A stretch of DNA of 43,330 bases from an uncultured Oscillospiraceae bacterium (GTDB lineage: Bacteria; Bacillota; Clostridia; Oscillospirales; Oscillospiraceae), in contig CAKSWA010000017.1 of NCBI GenBank assembly GCA_934511165.1, positions 1 through 43,330 of the forward strand, given 5' to 3'. Positions 8,975 through 16,315 of this stretch are shown piece by piece. The notes under the pieces were generated by a model. That model did not search any database, was not told the DNA's origin, and saw only the letters and a list, made by a program, of their open reading frames with translations. The stretch's first letter is position 1; every line of letters starts with the position of its first letter. The translations under genes were made by a program, and so were the position numbers.

Positions 8975-9795
8975 AAAAAACACTTCTTTTCATCCCCATG
9001 TACAACTGTGAAAAGCAGATCGGACGTGTTCTGCGTCAGCTTACCGGCGATGTATGTGCCTATCTGGACGAAGTGATCGTGGTAAACAACCGCAGCACAG
9101 ACAAAAGCGAAGAATCTGTCTGGGAAACTCTTTCGGAATATCAGCCGCCAGTCAAGGTATCCCTTCTGCGAAACCGGGACAACTACGGTCTTGGCGGCTC
9201 TCATAAGGTTGCCTTTCAGTACGCCGCAGATCACGGCTTTGACTACGTGATTGTGCTCCACGGCGACGATCAGGGAAGCATCCGCGATCTTCTCCCTTAT
9301 CTGAAAAACGGGGAAGCATATACATACGACTCTTTCTTGGGTTCGCGCTTTGAAAAGGAGTCCCGGCTGATAAATTACTCCGCTTTCCGTATTTTCGGAA
9401 ACCATATTTTCAACACAGTCATGTCCGTTATTCTGCGCCGAAAAATTACAGATCTCGGCTCCGGCCTGAATATGTACAGCACGGATTACCTTCGTTCCGG
9501 ATTTTACCGCGGCTTTATCGACACGCTGACCTTTAACGTGTATATGCTGATTTATGGCGTATACTCCGGCTCCCGATTTTGCTTTTTTCCGTTGGAATGG
9601 CGGGAAGAAGATCAGGTGAGCAACGCCAAATTTGTAAAGCAGTCCTTCGAAATATTTAAAATCGCTCTCCGTTACCGGATGCGCCCGCGCAAGGTGTTTT
9701 CGGAGAGCGCCGCTGGTAGCCGCAAAACATATGAATCGGATGCCGTATGGCAGATTCTTCCAAAAAAAGCGGAAAAACAGGAGGAACGGGAATGA
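8971..9795 (+). CDS. GT2 family glycosyltransferase (DPM1-like)
   Basis: A 274-residue GT-A enzyme. It starts LLFIPMYNCEKQIGRVL, continues with VIVVNNRSTDKSEE (nucleotide-binding acidic turn) and VLHGDDQGS with D99 and D100 as the metal-binding pair, and ends its catalytic domain with the ITDLGSGLNMY segment typical of polyprenyl-phosphate sugar transferases. No clear C-terminal TM helices follow, so it is likely soluble or membrane-peripheral. It may make an undecaprenyl-phosphate-linked sugar for the membrane GT-C-like proteins in this operon, consistent with GtrA at 13018. It could equally be an ordinary chain-elongating GT2. ATG at 8971 overlaps the preceding stop; GGAGG lies at 8956-8960. 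Confidence 0.87.
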   Translation: MKKTLLFIPMYNCEKQIGRVLRQLTGDVCAYLDEVIVVNNRSTDKSEESVWETLSEYQPPVKVSLLRNRDNYGLGGSHKVAFQYAADHGFDYVIVLHGDDQGSIRDLLPYLKNGEAYTYDSFLGSRFEKESRLINYSAFRIFGNHIFNTVMSVILRRKITDLGSGLNMYSTDYLRSGFYRGFIDTLTFNVYMLIYGVYSGSRFCFFPLEWREEDQVSNAKFVKQSFEIFKIALRYRMRPRKVFSESAAGSRKTYESDAVWQILPKKAEKQEERE

Positions 9796-10535
9796 AAATA
9801 CATCTGGTTATGCCGATGGGCGGCGGCGGAACACGTTTTCAACAGGTCGGCTTTCCCATGCCGAAACCCCTGATTGAGTTGTGCGGCCATCCGTTTTTCT
9901 ACTGGGCGGTGCAGTCCGTCGTCCGCTTCACGCCAGTGGAGGACATTCATTTCGTCGTACTGCAGGAGCATGTGGATAATTTTCATATTGATTCCGAGAT
10001 ACGAAAATACTACCCAAACGCCGATATTTGTGTGATCCCGCAGCTTCTCAACGGTGCAGTGCTGACCTGTCTGGAGGGCGTAAAACGCATTAACGACAGC
10101 AGCCCTATTCTGTTCAACGACTGCGACCACGCTTTTGTTTCCCATGTGTTTTATAACTATTGCGCCGAAGCCGGAGCTGATAAGCCCGACGGCGCACTTC
10201 TCACCTTCGTCTCTGACAGCCCAAACTACAGCTATGTTCGTTTTGATGGTGCTAGCCGCGTATGCGGAACAGTTGAAAAGTCCGTTGTCAGCTCTGAGGC
10301 CATATGCGGTGCCTATTATTTTGGTAACCGAGAATTGTTTGAATCCGCGGCGGAGTCTTATCTGCAGCATTGCAGCTACAAGGAGTTTTTCATGAGCGGC
10401 GTATACAATGTGCTGTGTGCCGAGGGCCGGAAAATCGTCACGTTTCCCACGGATGAGCACATTTCCTTTGGAACGCCGGAGGAATACATCGCTGCGGAAA
10501 AGGAAGAAAAGAGGCTGCAAAAGCTGATAAAATGA
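9792..10535 (+). CDS. Nucleotidyltransferase (NTP_transferase family)
   Basis: A 247-residue protein with the nucleotide-binding start MPMGGGGTRFQQVGFPMPKP at residues 7-26, including the Lys that contacts the sugar or alcohol phosphate, and a metal-binding NDCDH segment with D110 and D112. It resembles capsule-locus nucleotidyltransferases of the BcbE-like group rather than a dedicated RmlA or GalU: it is short and lacks a C-terminal beta-helix. It should join NMP from an NTP to a phosphorylated small molecule. The kinase domain encoded next door could supply that phosphate. The real start is ATG 9792 (CAGGAGG at 9778-9784); 4 nt overlap with the gene before and with the gene after. Confidence 0.83.
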   Translation: MKIHLVMPMGGGGTRFQQVGFPMPKPLIELCGHPFFYWAVQSVVRFTPVEDIHFVVLQEHVDNFHIDSEIRKYYPNADICVIPQLLNGAVLTCLEGVKRINDSSPILFNDCDHAFVSHVFYNYCAEAGADKPDGALLTFVSDSPNYSYVRFDGASRVCGTVEKSVVSSEAICGAYYFGNRELFESAAESYLQHCSYKEFFMSGVYNVLCAEGRKIVTFPTDEHISFGTPEEYIAAEKEEKRLQKLIK

Positions 10536-12484
10536 ATGTATTGTATTTGATTGGCGCAGTTATTTTCATCTGCGCAGCTCATTTTGTCCGCGTTTACCGC
10601 TGGAAACTCTTTATTGAAATATACGAAAAGCCTAATACAGCGCGCCTGACACAGGCGCTTGCCATGGGCTATATGCTCAATTTCTTTGTCCCCTACAAGT
10701 TGGGTGATCTATTCCGGGCGTGGTTTGCGGGGCGGAAGCTGAAAAACCGGCAAGCGCTCAGCTTCTCCACCGTGATTCTCGACCGGTATCTGGACGTTCT
10801 GTGTGTGGGGATCATTTTTGCCGTTTTTCTGCTTTGCGGATATTCAGATCAAACCATTCGTGATTCCGCGCTTTTTTATGTTCACGTTTCTGCCATTCTG
10901 ATCCTAGCAACTGTGCTATTGTATGCTTTGCGCGCCTGGCTGAAAAAGTTTTTGCTGAATTTGTCCAGCCTGTTCAACGACAGCATAAAGACCTGGCTTC
11001 TGGAATTCGGCTGGGCTCTGATCTCAAACCTCCGGGACATTTTCCGACGGATCAGCTTTTTGCGTCTTTTTATCTCCACGATCGGGATGTGGTCACTGTA
11101 CCTGCTGTCATATTTCCTGTTTGGAGAGTTCTTAAGCATGAGCGGAACCAGCGTTTCCGTGGTAGATGTTTTCACCACGCTTTTCGCCCAGAACGGGATC
11201 AAGGCAAGCACATCTTCTCTGTCTCTTTTTGGGTCTTTCCTTGCCATGCCGCTTATGCTCTATATGGCGGTTTATACGTTGTCTCCCCTTTTGATCATGA
11301 TCGCATGGTCACTTTTCCGCAGATGCCGCACCTCAGGTGATATGGAAGCCTCTTACGTCAATCTGCTGCCGCACCTGGATCCGCAGGAACGGCTGCGTTT
11401 TCTTGAATCCTATTTCTCCGGCAGCAGCCGAAAATACATAGCCGACTATCTGAAAATCAACCAAAATATCTCGATCATCCGGGACTATTCCGCCGGGTCC
11501 AATGCAACTACCATGCTGTGCACCGACAGCACGACGACCTTTTTCCGAAAGTACGCTTTCGGTGACGACGGAAAAAAGCTGTATGAACAGATTTGCTGGC
11601 TGGAAGATAACCGGCCTTTTCTGCCTCTCCCGGACATTCTCCGCGAAGAGCACAACGACATCTACTGCTATTACGATATGCCGTTTATCAACGGTGCAGC
11701 AGGGCTTTTTGAGTTTGTCCATTCGACACCGCCGGAGGAAAGCTGGGAGATTATCCGTTCGGCACTCGACACGCTGGAGAACACCATATACCAAAGAGAT
11801 ATCCACCCCGCCGATGCCGCTACAATTCATGCATACTATACCGCTAAGGTTCAGAAAAACCTTGACCGCATCAAATCATCCCTCCGCATTGCTGCTCTCT
11901 TGTCCTATAAGTCTGTATATATTAACGGCGTGGAATATCCCAATCTTTCCGCTTATGAGGATATCTTAAGTGAAAAATTCCTTCAGTGTGTATTCCAAAA
12001 CGATAGCTATGCCGTGATTCACGGCGATCTAACTATTGAAAATATCATCTGCCGTCGGGAGACATCCGGTCAAACCGGCTATTACCTCATTGACCCGAAC
12101 ACCGGGAACATTCACAACTCCCCGAATCTGGATTACGCCAAGCTTCTGCAATCGATCCACGGCGGGTATGAGTTCCTTATGGCGGTCAAAGGTGTCTACT
12201 GCGAAGAAAACCGCATCCAGTTCATGTACACGAAATCCGCCGTATACGATGAGCTCCACGCCCAACTGCGCAGCTATATGCTTCAAAATTTTTCGGAAGA
12301 GCGCGTGCGAAGCATATACTTCCATGAAATCGTTCATTGGCTTCGCCTGATGCCATATAAAATCGAAAAAGCGGGAAAACGTGTTCTCGTTTTTTACGCC
12401 GGACTTTTGATGATCTTAAAGGATATTGCTGAAATCTATGGGGAAGGATCTTTCCATGAAGAAAACAAAACTGGCTCTCTTTGA
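10532..12484 (+). CDS. Fusion: LPG-synthase-TM/flippase-like membrane domain plus APH-like kinase
   Basis: A 650-residue protein with two unrelated parts. Residues 1-265 contain about seven TM helices of the lysylphosphatidylglycerol synthetase TM region (UPF0104) type: AHFVRVYRWKLF, then GYMLNFFVPYKLGDLFRAW, then ILDRYLDVL. Residues about 295-640 are a phosphotransferase-like kinase: SIIRDYSAGSNATTMLC, a lysine strand (TTTFFRKYAF), the catalytic loop H497-G-D499-L-T-I-E-N504, and a metal-binding D521 in LIDPNTG. All key kinase residues are present, so this half looks active in the cytoplasm. The operon context suggests the kinase phosphorylates a small alcohol or sugar for the nucleotidyltransferase, while the membrane half flips or binds a lipid. 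ATGA overlap at the start; the HAD gene begins inside its 3' end. Confidence 0.82.
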   Translation: MNVLYLIGAVIFICAAHFVRVYRWKLFIEIYEKPNTARLTQALAMGYMLNFFVPYKLGDLFRAWFAGRKLKNRQALSFSTVILDRYLDVLCVGIIFAVFLLCGYSDQTIRDSALFYVHVSAILILATVLLYALRAWLKKFLLNLSSLFNDSIKTWLLEFGWALISNLRDIFRRISFLRLFISTIGMWSLYLLSYFLFGEFLSMSGTSVSVVDVFTTLFAQNGIKASTSSLSLFGSFLAMPLMLYMAVYTLSPLLIMIAWSLFRRCRTSGDMEASYVNLLPHLDPQERLRFLESYFSGSSRKYIADYLKINQNISIIRDYSAGSNATTMLCTDSTTTFFRKYAFGDDGKKLYEQICWLEDNRPFLPLPDILREEHNDIYCYYDMPFINGAAGLFEFVHSTPPEESWEIIRSALDTLENTIYQRDIHPADAATIHAYYTAKVQKNLDRIKSSLRIAALLSYKSVYINGVEYPNLSAYEDILSEKFLQCVFQNDSYAVIHGDLTIENIICRRETSGQTGYYLIDPNTGNIHNSPNLDYAKLLQSIHGGYEFLMAVKGVYCEENRIQFMYTKSAVYDELHAQLRSYMLQNFSEERVRSIYFHEIVHWLRLMPYKIEKAGKRVLVFYAGLLMILKDIAEIYGEGSFHEENKTGSL

Positions 12485-13013
12485 TTTGGACGGAACACTG
12501 TTCGATACGGACGAAGTGAACTATGCCGCTTATCGGGACGCGCTTCTTCCCTACTCGGTCGAGCTGGACAAGCAGTACTTTACATCATTTTGCAGTGGCC
12601 GCCGGTATAAGGAGTTTCTTCCGCTCCTTCTTGCTGGTACGGAACATATGGAAGATGTTCACGACGCGAAAAAGGCAGCCTACCGTCATAATCTTAGTAA
12701 AGCAAAAATGAACGCGCATCTGTTTCAGATGATCCGCTTCATAAAGCCGGAGTATTACTGCGTCGTTGTCACGACTGCTTCCCGGCAGAATGCCATGGAT
12801 ATTCTGTCTCATTTCAACGTTGTCCCCTTGTTTGATGATGTTATCACGCAGGAAGACATCTCCCGTCCGAAACCGGACGCCCAGGGCTTTCTCCTTGCCA
12901 TGAAACGGTTCGGTATTTCCGCAGAAGATACAGTCATTTTTGAGGATTCCGTCATCGGCATTCAGGCGGCCAGAGCTACCGGAGCCACGGTCATGATTGC
13001 AGACCAATTTTAA
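12456..13013 (+). CDS. HAD-superfamily phosphatase
   Basis: A 185-residue haloacid-dehalogenase-like hydrolase with all four motifs: DLDGT near the start (nucleophile D10, acid/base D12), TTASRQ, RPKPD (Lys) and IFEDSVIGIQAA. A small helical cap lies between motifs I and II, as in beta-phosphoglucomutase/GmhB-like members. It probably removes or moves a phosphate on the precursor handled by the neighbouring kinase and nucleotidyltransferase. The ATG at 12456 has GGAAGGA at 12442-12448; an ATG at 12438 is in frame but has no ribosome site. It overlaps the kinase gene by 29 nt, so translation is coupled. Confidence 0.87.
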   Translation: MKKTKLALFDLDGTLFDTDEVNYAAYRDALLPYSVELDKQYFTSFCSGRRYKEFLPLLLAGTEHMEDVHDAKKAAYRHNLSKAKMNAHLFQMIRFIKPEYYCVVVTTASRQNAMDILSHFNVVPLFDDVITQEDISRPKPDAQGFLLAMKRFGISAEDTVIFEDSVIGIQAARATGATVMIADQF

Positions 13014-13017
13014 GCGT

Positions 13018-13434
13018 ATGAAAAAACTGTTAATTCAAATCATCAAATTTGTTGGCATAAGCGGTGTCGGATGGGTTCTTGATTTCTGCACTTACATGGC
13101 CCTCTCCAAGCTGCTTCTCTGCGATTTGACCACGAGCAATTTCATCAGTTCCTGGGTCGGCGTCACGTTTGTTTTTTTCTTCGCCACAAAAAAAGTGTTC
13201 CAGCAAAGCGGGAAAGTGTCCATTCGGATCAAATATCTGATTTATCTTGCCTATCAGTGTGTGCTGATTTTTCTCATTTCAAAGCTTCTCGCCGTTATCA
13301 ACAACGCTATTCTTATCTACTGCCGCGTGGATTTGATTTTGCGTTTTTCCTCCGTGATCGCCAAAATTGCTGTAACGCCCATTACCATGTGTCTCAACTA
13401 TCTCGTGATGAAAAAGCTGATTGAAAAGCTCTGA
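13018..13434 (+). CDS. GtrA family membrane protein
   Basis: A 138-residue protein with four hydrophobic helices in the GtrA pattern (IIKFVGISGVGWVLDFCTYM near the N-terminus; later SSWVGVTFVFFFATKKVF with the family's aromatic-Lys-x-x-F end). GtrA proteins are thought to flip or support undecaprenyl-phosphate-linked sugars made by a GT2 partner; the DPM1-like GT2 at 8971 is the candidate partner. The ATG at 13018 follows the HAD stop by 4 nt, and an earlier in-frame ATG at 12997 lies inside the HAD gene. This is the last gene of the lower-GC part of the operon. A second GtrA protein is encoded at 25640 on the other strand. Confidence 0.85.
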   Translation: MKKLLIQIIKFVGISGVGWVLDFCTYMALSKLLLCDLTTSNFISSWVGVTFVFFFATKKVFQQSGKVSIRIKYLIYLAYQCVLIFLISKLLAVINNAILIYCRVDLILRFSSVIAKIAVTPITMCLNYLVMKKLIEKL

Positions 13435-13442
13435 TACAAACT

Positions 13443-15236
13443 ATGGAAAAAAAGCTGCTTTCGGCGGTTTTCGCCGCAAACTCTATATTCCTCTTCTTCA
13501 CGAGCGACAAGATCCAGCCGACGCATCTGACGCAGGGATTTCTCCTGCTGCTGACGGTCGCTTCCGTCTGGTGCTTCAACCGGAAGAGCGGCTGTATGGA
13601 AAAGTACCGCACGAAGGGCTCCCGCGCCGCCATTGGGATAACCGCCGTTTATGCCTCGCTTGCGAGCTTCGCGCAGCGCTTCTTTCTTAATGGCAACACG
13701 CGGATGCACTTTTCGCTGCCGGGGCTTTTCTATGTGCTGAGCGGCATTCTCTGGTTCATCCCGGTCATCTGGCTGCTGCTGTTCGCGCTCGAATGGCTCT
13801 CCGCCCGTCCCCAGACGCTGCCGAAGCCCGGAAGCCGGAAAAAGGCGCTGTGCGTTCTTCTCATCGCACTGCTTCTCTGTCAGGTCTTTGTGCTTCTTGT
13901 GGAATGGCCGGGCGGATTCCCGCCGGACGCTGTTGATCAGTTTCATCAGGCCATGGGTGATTACGGCTTAAGCGATAACCACCCGTTTGTCCATACGCTG
14001 CTCGAACGCGCCGTTCTGACCGTCATCCCCCACCCTGCCGCGCTCACGGCGGTGCAGCTGCTGCTCTTCTCGCTCGTGCTGTGCGTGTTTCTCATGATGG
14101 GGTACGACCGCGGTGCGCCGCTGCCGCTGCTCGTGATTCTCGGGTGCTTCTTTGAGCTGATGCCAAATCAGGTGCTCAGCTGGACGAACGTTCTCAAGGA
14201 TTTCCCGTTCACGCTCGCCCTGCTGTGGGGTACCTACCTTCTTTTACAGCTCGCGCTCGACATGCCGCGCAGCCGGAAATGGCCGTTTTATATGGCACTC
14301 GCGCTGGACATCTTTCTCGTGTCGCTTCTCCGGCACAACGGCGCCGCGCCCGCGGCGGCGATGATCGTTCTCTGTATCGTGCTCACCGTCCGGCGCTATG
14401 AGCAGGTAAAGCTCCGCGCGCTTACGGCGGCGGTGCTCGCCGCGGTGTCGTTCGGCGTTTTCAAGGGGCCGGTCATGACGGCGCTCAACGTTGCGCCGGT
14501 GTCTCTCTCGCCGTTTACGACGCTCTTCTGCGCCGTGGGCTCCTGCGTGAATAAGGATCTGCCGCTCTCGGAAGAGGCGGATGCAATCCTCGAAAAAGCT
14601 CTCCCGCTCGAAGACTGGCGCGATTATTACGCTCGCTACTACGGCCACGACTTCTATTACTGGGGTCGCCCGGAGGGAAGCGTTCCTTACGAACCGCTGA
14701 ACGTGACGACGGAGGAGCTGTTCCGCGTCTACGGTGAGGCGCTGCGCAAGTACCCGGACGTGGTGCTCAAAGACCGCATCGATGGGTGCGACGTTCTCTG
14801 GGACGTTGTGCAGCCGGAGGATGGCTTCACAGCAAAATCCTCCTGCGCGGTATACAATATCGAAGATTTTTCTTCGTATCTCGATCTGGACGATTTCCGC
14901 AACCGGGACGGCGATCTCACCGAATACCGGCAGACATTCTTTGCCAAGGCCTATCTCTGGACGACCGGAACGCCCCGGAACAGCGTGCTGGACATACTGC
15001 TCTGGCGCACGGGCGCGTATCTGATTGCGTTCTGGGTGCTGCTGCTTTTCTGGCGAAAAAACGGCATGCAGCGCTTCCGCTCCGCGGCTGTGCCGCTTAT
15101 CGGCAATCTCATCATCTCGGTGCTGTATGTCTACCACCAGAGCTTCCGGTACGTATACTTTGTGCAGGTGTGCGTGCTCGCGCTCCTCTTTGCCACGGTC
15201 GTGTGCCGGCCGCGGCCGCCGCAGCCGGAAGAATAA
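13443..15236 (+). CDS. Polytopic membrane protein, DUF6020-like (second paralogue)
   Basis: A 597-residue membrane protein with about a dozen hydrophobic segments. Its motif VEWPGGFPPDAVDQFHQAMG, followed by a region with conserved LSDNHPFVHT, matches the layout of the 6947 protein (WPG, acidic residues, helix pair), so the two are distant paralogues. A long polar loop near residues 365-500 (rich in D, Y, R) probably lies outside the membrane. A GT-C-type transferase or polymer ligase is plausible but not shown. It is the last gene of the operon and lies 8 nt after the GtrA stop without a strong ribosome site, so translation is probably coupled. GC content is back to the level of the first three genes. 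A strong terminator begins at its stop codon. Confidence 0.73.
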   Translation: MEKKLLSAVFAANSIFLFFTSDKIQPTHLTQGFLLLLTVASVWCFNRKSGCMEKYRTKGSRAAIGITAVYASLASFAQRFFLNGNTRMHFSLPGLFYVLSGILWFIPVIWLLLFALEWLSARPQTLPKPGSRKKALCVLLIALLLCQVFVLLVEWPGGFPPDAVDQFHQAMGDYGLSDNHPFVHTLLERAVLTVIPHPAALTAVQLLLFSLVLCVFLMMGYDRGAPLPLLVILGCFFELMPNQVLSWTNVLKDFPFTLALLWGTYLLLQLALDMPRSRKWPFYMALALDIFLVSLLRHNGAAPAAAMIVLCIVLTVRRYEQVKLRALTAAVLAAVSFGVFKGPVMTALNVAPVSLSPFTTLFCAVGSCVNKDLPLSEEADAILEKALPLEDWRDYYARYYGHDFYYWGRPEGSVPYEPLNVTTEELFRVYGEALRKYPDVVLKDRIDGCDVLWDVVQPEDGFTAKSSCAVYNIEDFSSYLDLDDFRNRDGDLTEYRQTFFAKAYLWTTGTPRNSVLDILLWRTGAYLIAFWVLLLFWRKNGMQRFRSAAVPLIGNLIISVLYVYHQSFRYVYFVQVCVLALLFATVVCRPRPPQPEE

Positions 15237-15282
15237 AAATGCCGCCGCGTTCCCGAAACATCGGAAACGCGGCGGCATTTTT
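15235..15282. terminator. Strong bidirectional intrinsic terminator
   Basis: Two 22-base arms (15235-15256 and 15261-15282) pair with one mismatch around an AACA loop. Each strand shows an A-run before and a T-run after a GC-rich stem (GCCGCCGCGT core). It ends the long glycan operon on the plus strand and can also stop minus-strand transcripts that pass plsY. Confidence 0.93.
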
Positions 15283-15299
15283 AGCGCCGGAAAGCAAGC

Positions 15300-15476
15300 A
15301 ACCCCTCAGTCAGCTTCGCTGACAGCCCCGCCCCCCTCTCTGCCGCCTTCGGCGGCATCTCTCCCCGCTGGGGAGAGTCTGCCCCTATTAGGGGCGCCAA
15401 GATGGTTTTCGGATGACGAACTTGCCTCCCCTAACAGGGGAGGTGGATTTTGCCGCAGGCAAAATCCGGAGGGGTT
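15300..15476 (-). repeat. Hairpin-rich intergenic repeat, copy A
   Basis: A 177-bp element bounded by AACCCCTC and GAGGGGTT. Inside are several hairpins: CAGTCAGC with GCTGACAGC, GCCGCC with GGCGGC, CTCTCCCC with GGGGAGAG, and TTTTGCC with GGCAAAA. It is the reverse complement of copy B at 21671-21857 over a core of about 60 bases. The right end runs into the plsY stop codon. No coding potential is seen. Confidence 0.85.
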
Positions 15477-16126
15477 CAGGCGTCCTTTTTATCGACGCGG
15501 TATTTCTTCTTGAAGAAGCTCGCGCGGATGCCGAGCTCCTTGCCCTTGACGAGGCGGACAAAGTTCTTCCGGTGCTTCCAGAAGATGAGCGCAACCGTGG
15601 CGGCCATGATAGCGATATCCCAGCCGCTGCGTCCCGTGAGGATGCACCAGACGAGATACCCCACGCTCGCCGAGAGCGTGCCGATGAACATATAATCCGT
15701 GACAAGCGTGATAATGACGACGCCCGCCACAAGGATGAGGAACAGCCGCCAGTCCAGCGCAAGCGCGCTGCCGAGCAGCACCGCAATGCCCTTGCCGCCC
15801 TGAAATTCGAGATAGAACGGGTAAAGATGCCCCGCCACGCATGCCGCCATCGTCACGGTCTGGATTGACGGCGAATTGTGGAACAAAAATCCCGCCAGCC
15901 ATACCATGAGCGCCGATTTGAGCGCGTCGCACAAAAAGACGACCACCGCCACGCCCGAGCCCATCGTGCGCCCGGCGTTCGTCGTCCCGGCGTTGCCGGA
16001 GCCTTTTGTGCGGATATCAAAGCCGCGCTTCTTCGCCAGCAGCCACGCAAAATTCACCGCCCCGGCCAGATAGCCCGCGAGAGCGCAGAACACATATGGG
16101 AGAACGGTTTTCAAAAAAGTCTGCAT
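15476..16126 (-). CDS. plsY: Glycerol-3-phosphate acyltransferase PlsY
   Basis: Membrane enzyme that moves an acyl group from acyl-phosphate (made by PlsX) to glycerol-3-phosphate, the first step of phospholipid synthesis in most Gram-positives. The 216-residue protein has five or more TM helices and all three family motifs on cytoplasmic loops: GSGNAGTTN at 42-50, GHLYPFYLEFQGGKG at 99-113, and KHRKNFVRLVKGKE at 184-197. The first motif normally reads GSGNPGATN; here Pro and Ala are replaced by Ala and Thr. The length is slightly above the usual 190-210 residues because of a lysine-rich tail. It is a single gene, divergent from the flavodiiron gene, with a repeat element directly behind it. 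Confidence 0.95.
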   Translation of the reverse strand: MQTFLKTVLPYVFCALAGYLAGAVNFAWLLAKKRGFDIRTKGSGNAGTTNAGRTMGSGVAVVVFLCDALKSALMVWLAGFLFHNSPSIQTVTMAACVAGHLYPFYLEFQGGKGIAVLLGSALALDWRLFLILVAGVVIITLVTDYMFIGTLSASVGYLVWCILTGRSGWDIAIMAATVALIFWKHRKNFVRLVKGKELGIRASFFKKKYRVDKKDA

Positions 16127-16182
16127 GAATGCGATCCTTTCGCAGATACATAGAGAAATTTATACACTTTGGCATACTACTA

Positions 16183-16212
16183 TGTGATATCACAGTATAA
16201 AGATTTTGTCAA
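16183..16212 (-). promoter_or_regulatory. Promoter for plsY overlapping a perfect palindrome
   Basis: On the minus strand, TTGACA (complement of 16207-16212) is followed after 17 nt by TATCAC (complement of 16184-16189). The -10 lies within the perfect 12-bp palindrome TGTGATATCACA at 16183-16194, a likely operator site. The -35 is full consensus; the -10 matches four of six. Confidence 0.5.
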
Positions 16213-16253
16213 CGAACACATTCGCGCCATTGTCGTTTCCGGTAGGAAGGTAC

Positions 16254-16282
16254 TTGCGTTTCCGCGCTTTACCGGGTAAACT
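16254..16282 (+). promoter_or_regulatory. Possible promoter for the flavodiiron gene with palindrome
   Basis: TTGCGT at 16254-16259 and TAAACT at 16277-16282 are 17 nt apart, a weak sigma-A-like match. A perfect inverted repeat TTTACC-G-GGTAAA at 16268-16280 overlaps the -10 and might be an operator. Both calls are tentative. Confidence 0.3.
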
Positions 16283-16315
16283 GTATCTGTATGTAATTTT
16301 GTATGGAGGTAGTAT

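Noticed and set aside
12426..12455. Earlier start for the HAD gene
   Set aside because: GGAAGGA at 12442-12448 points to ATG 12456, and the HAD fold begins right after it.
15300..15476. CRISPR-like array from repeated short palindromes
   Set aside because: Hairpin arms differ from each other and there are no regularly spaced identical repeats or cas genes.
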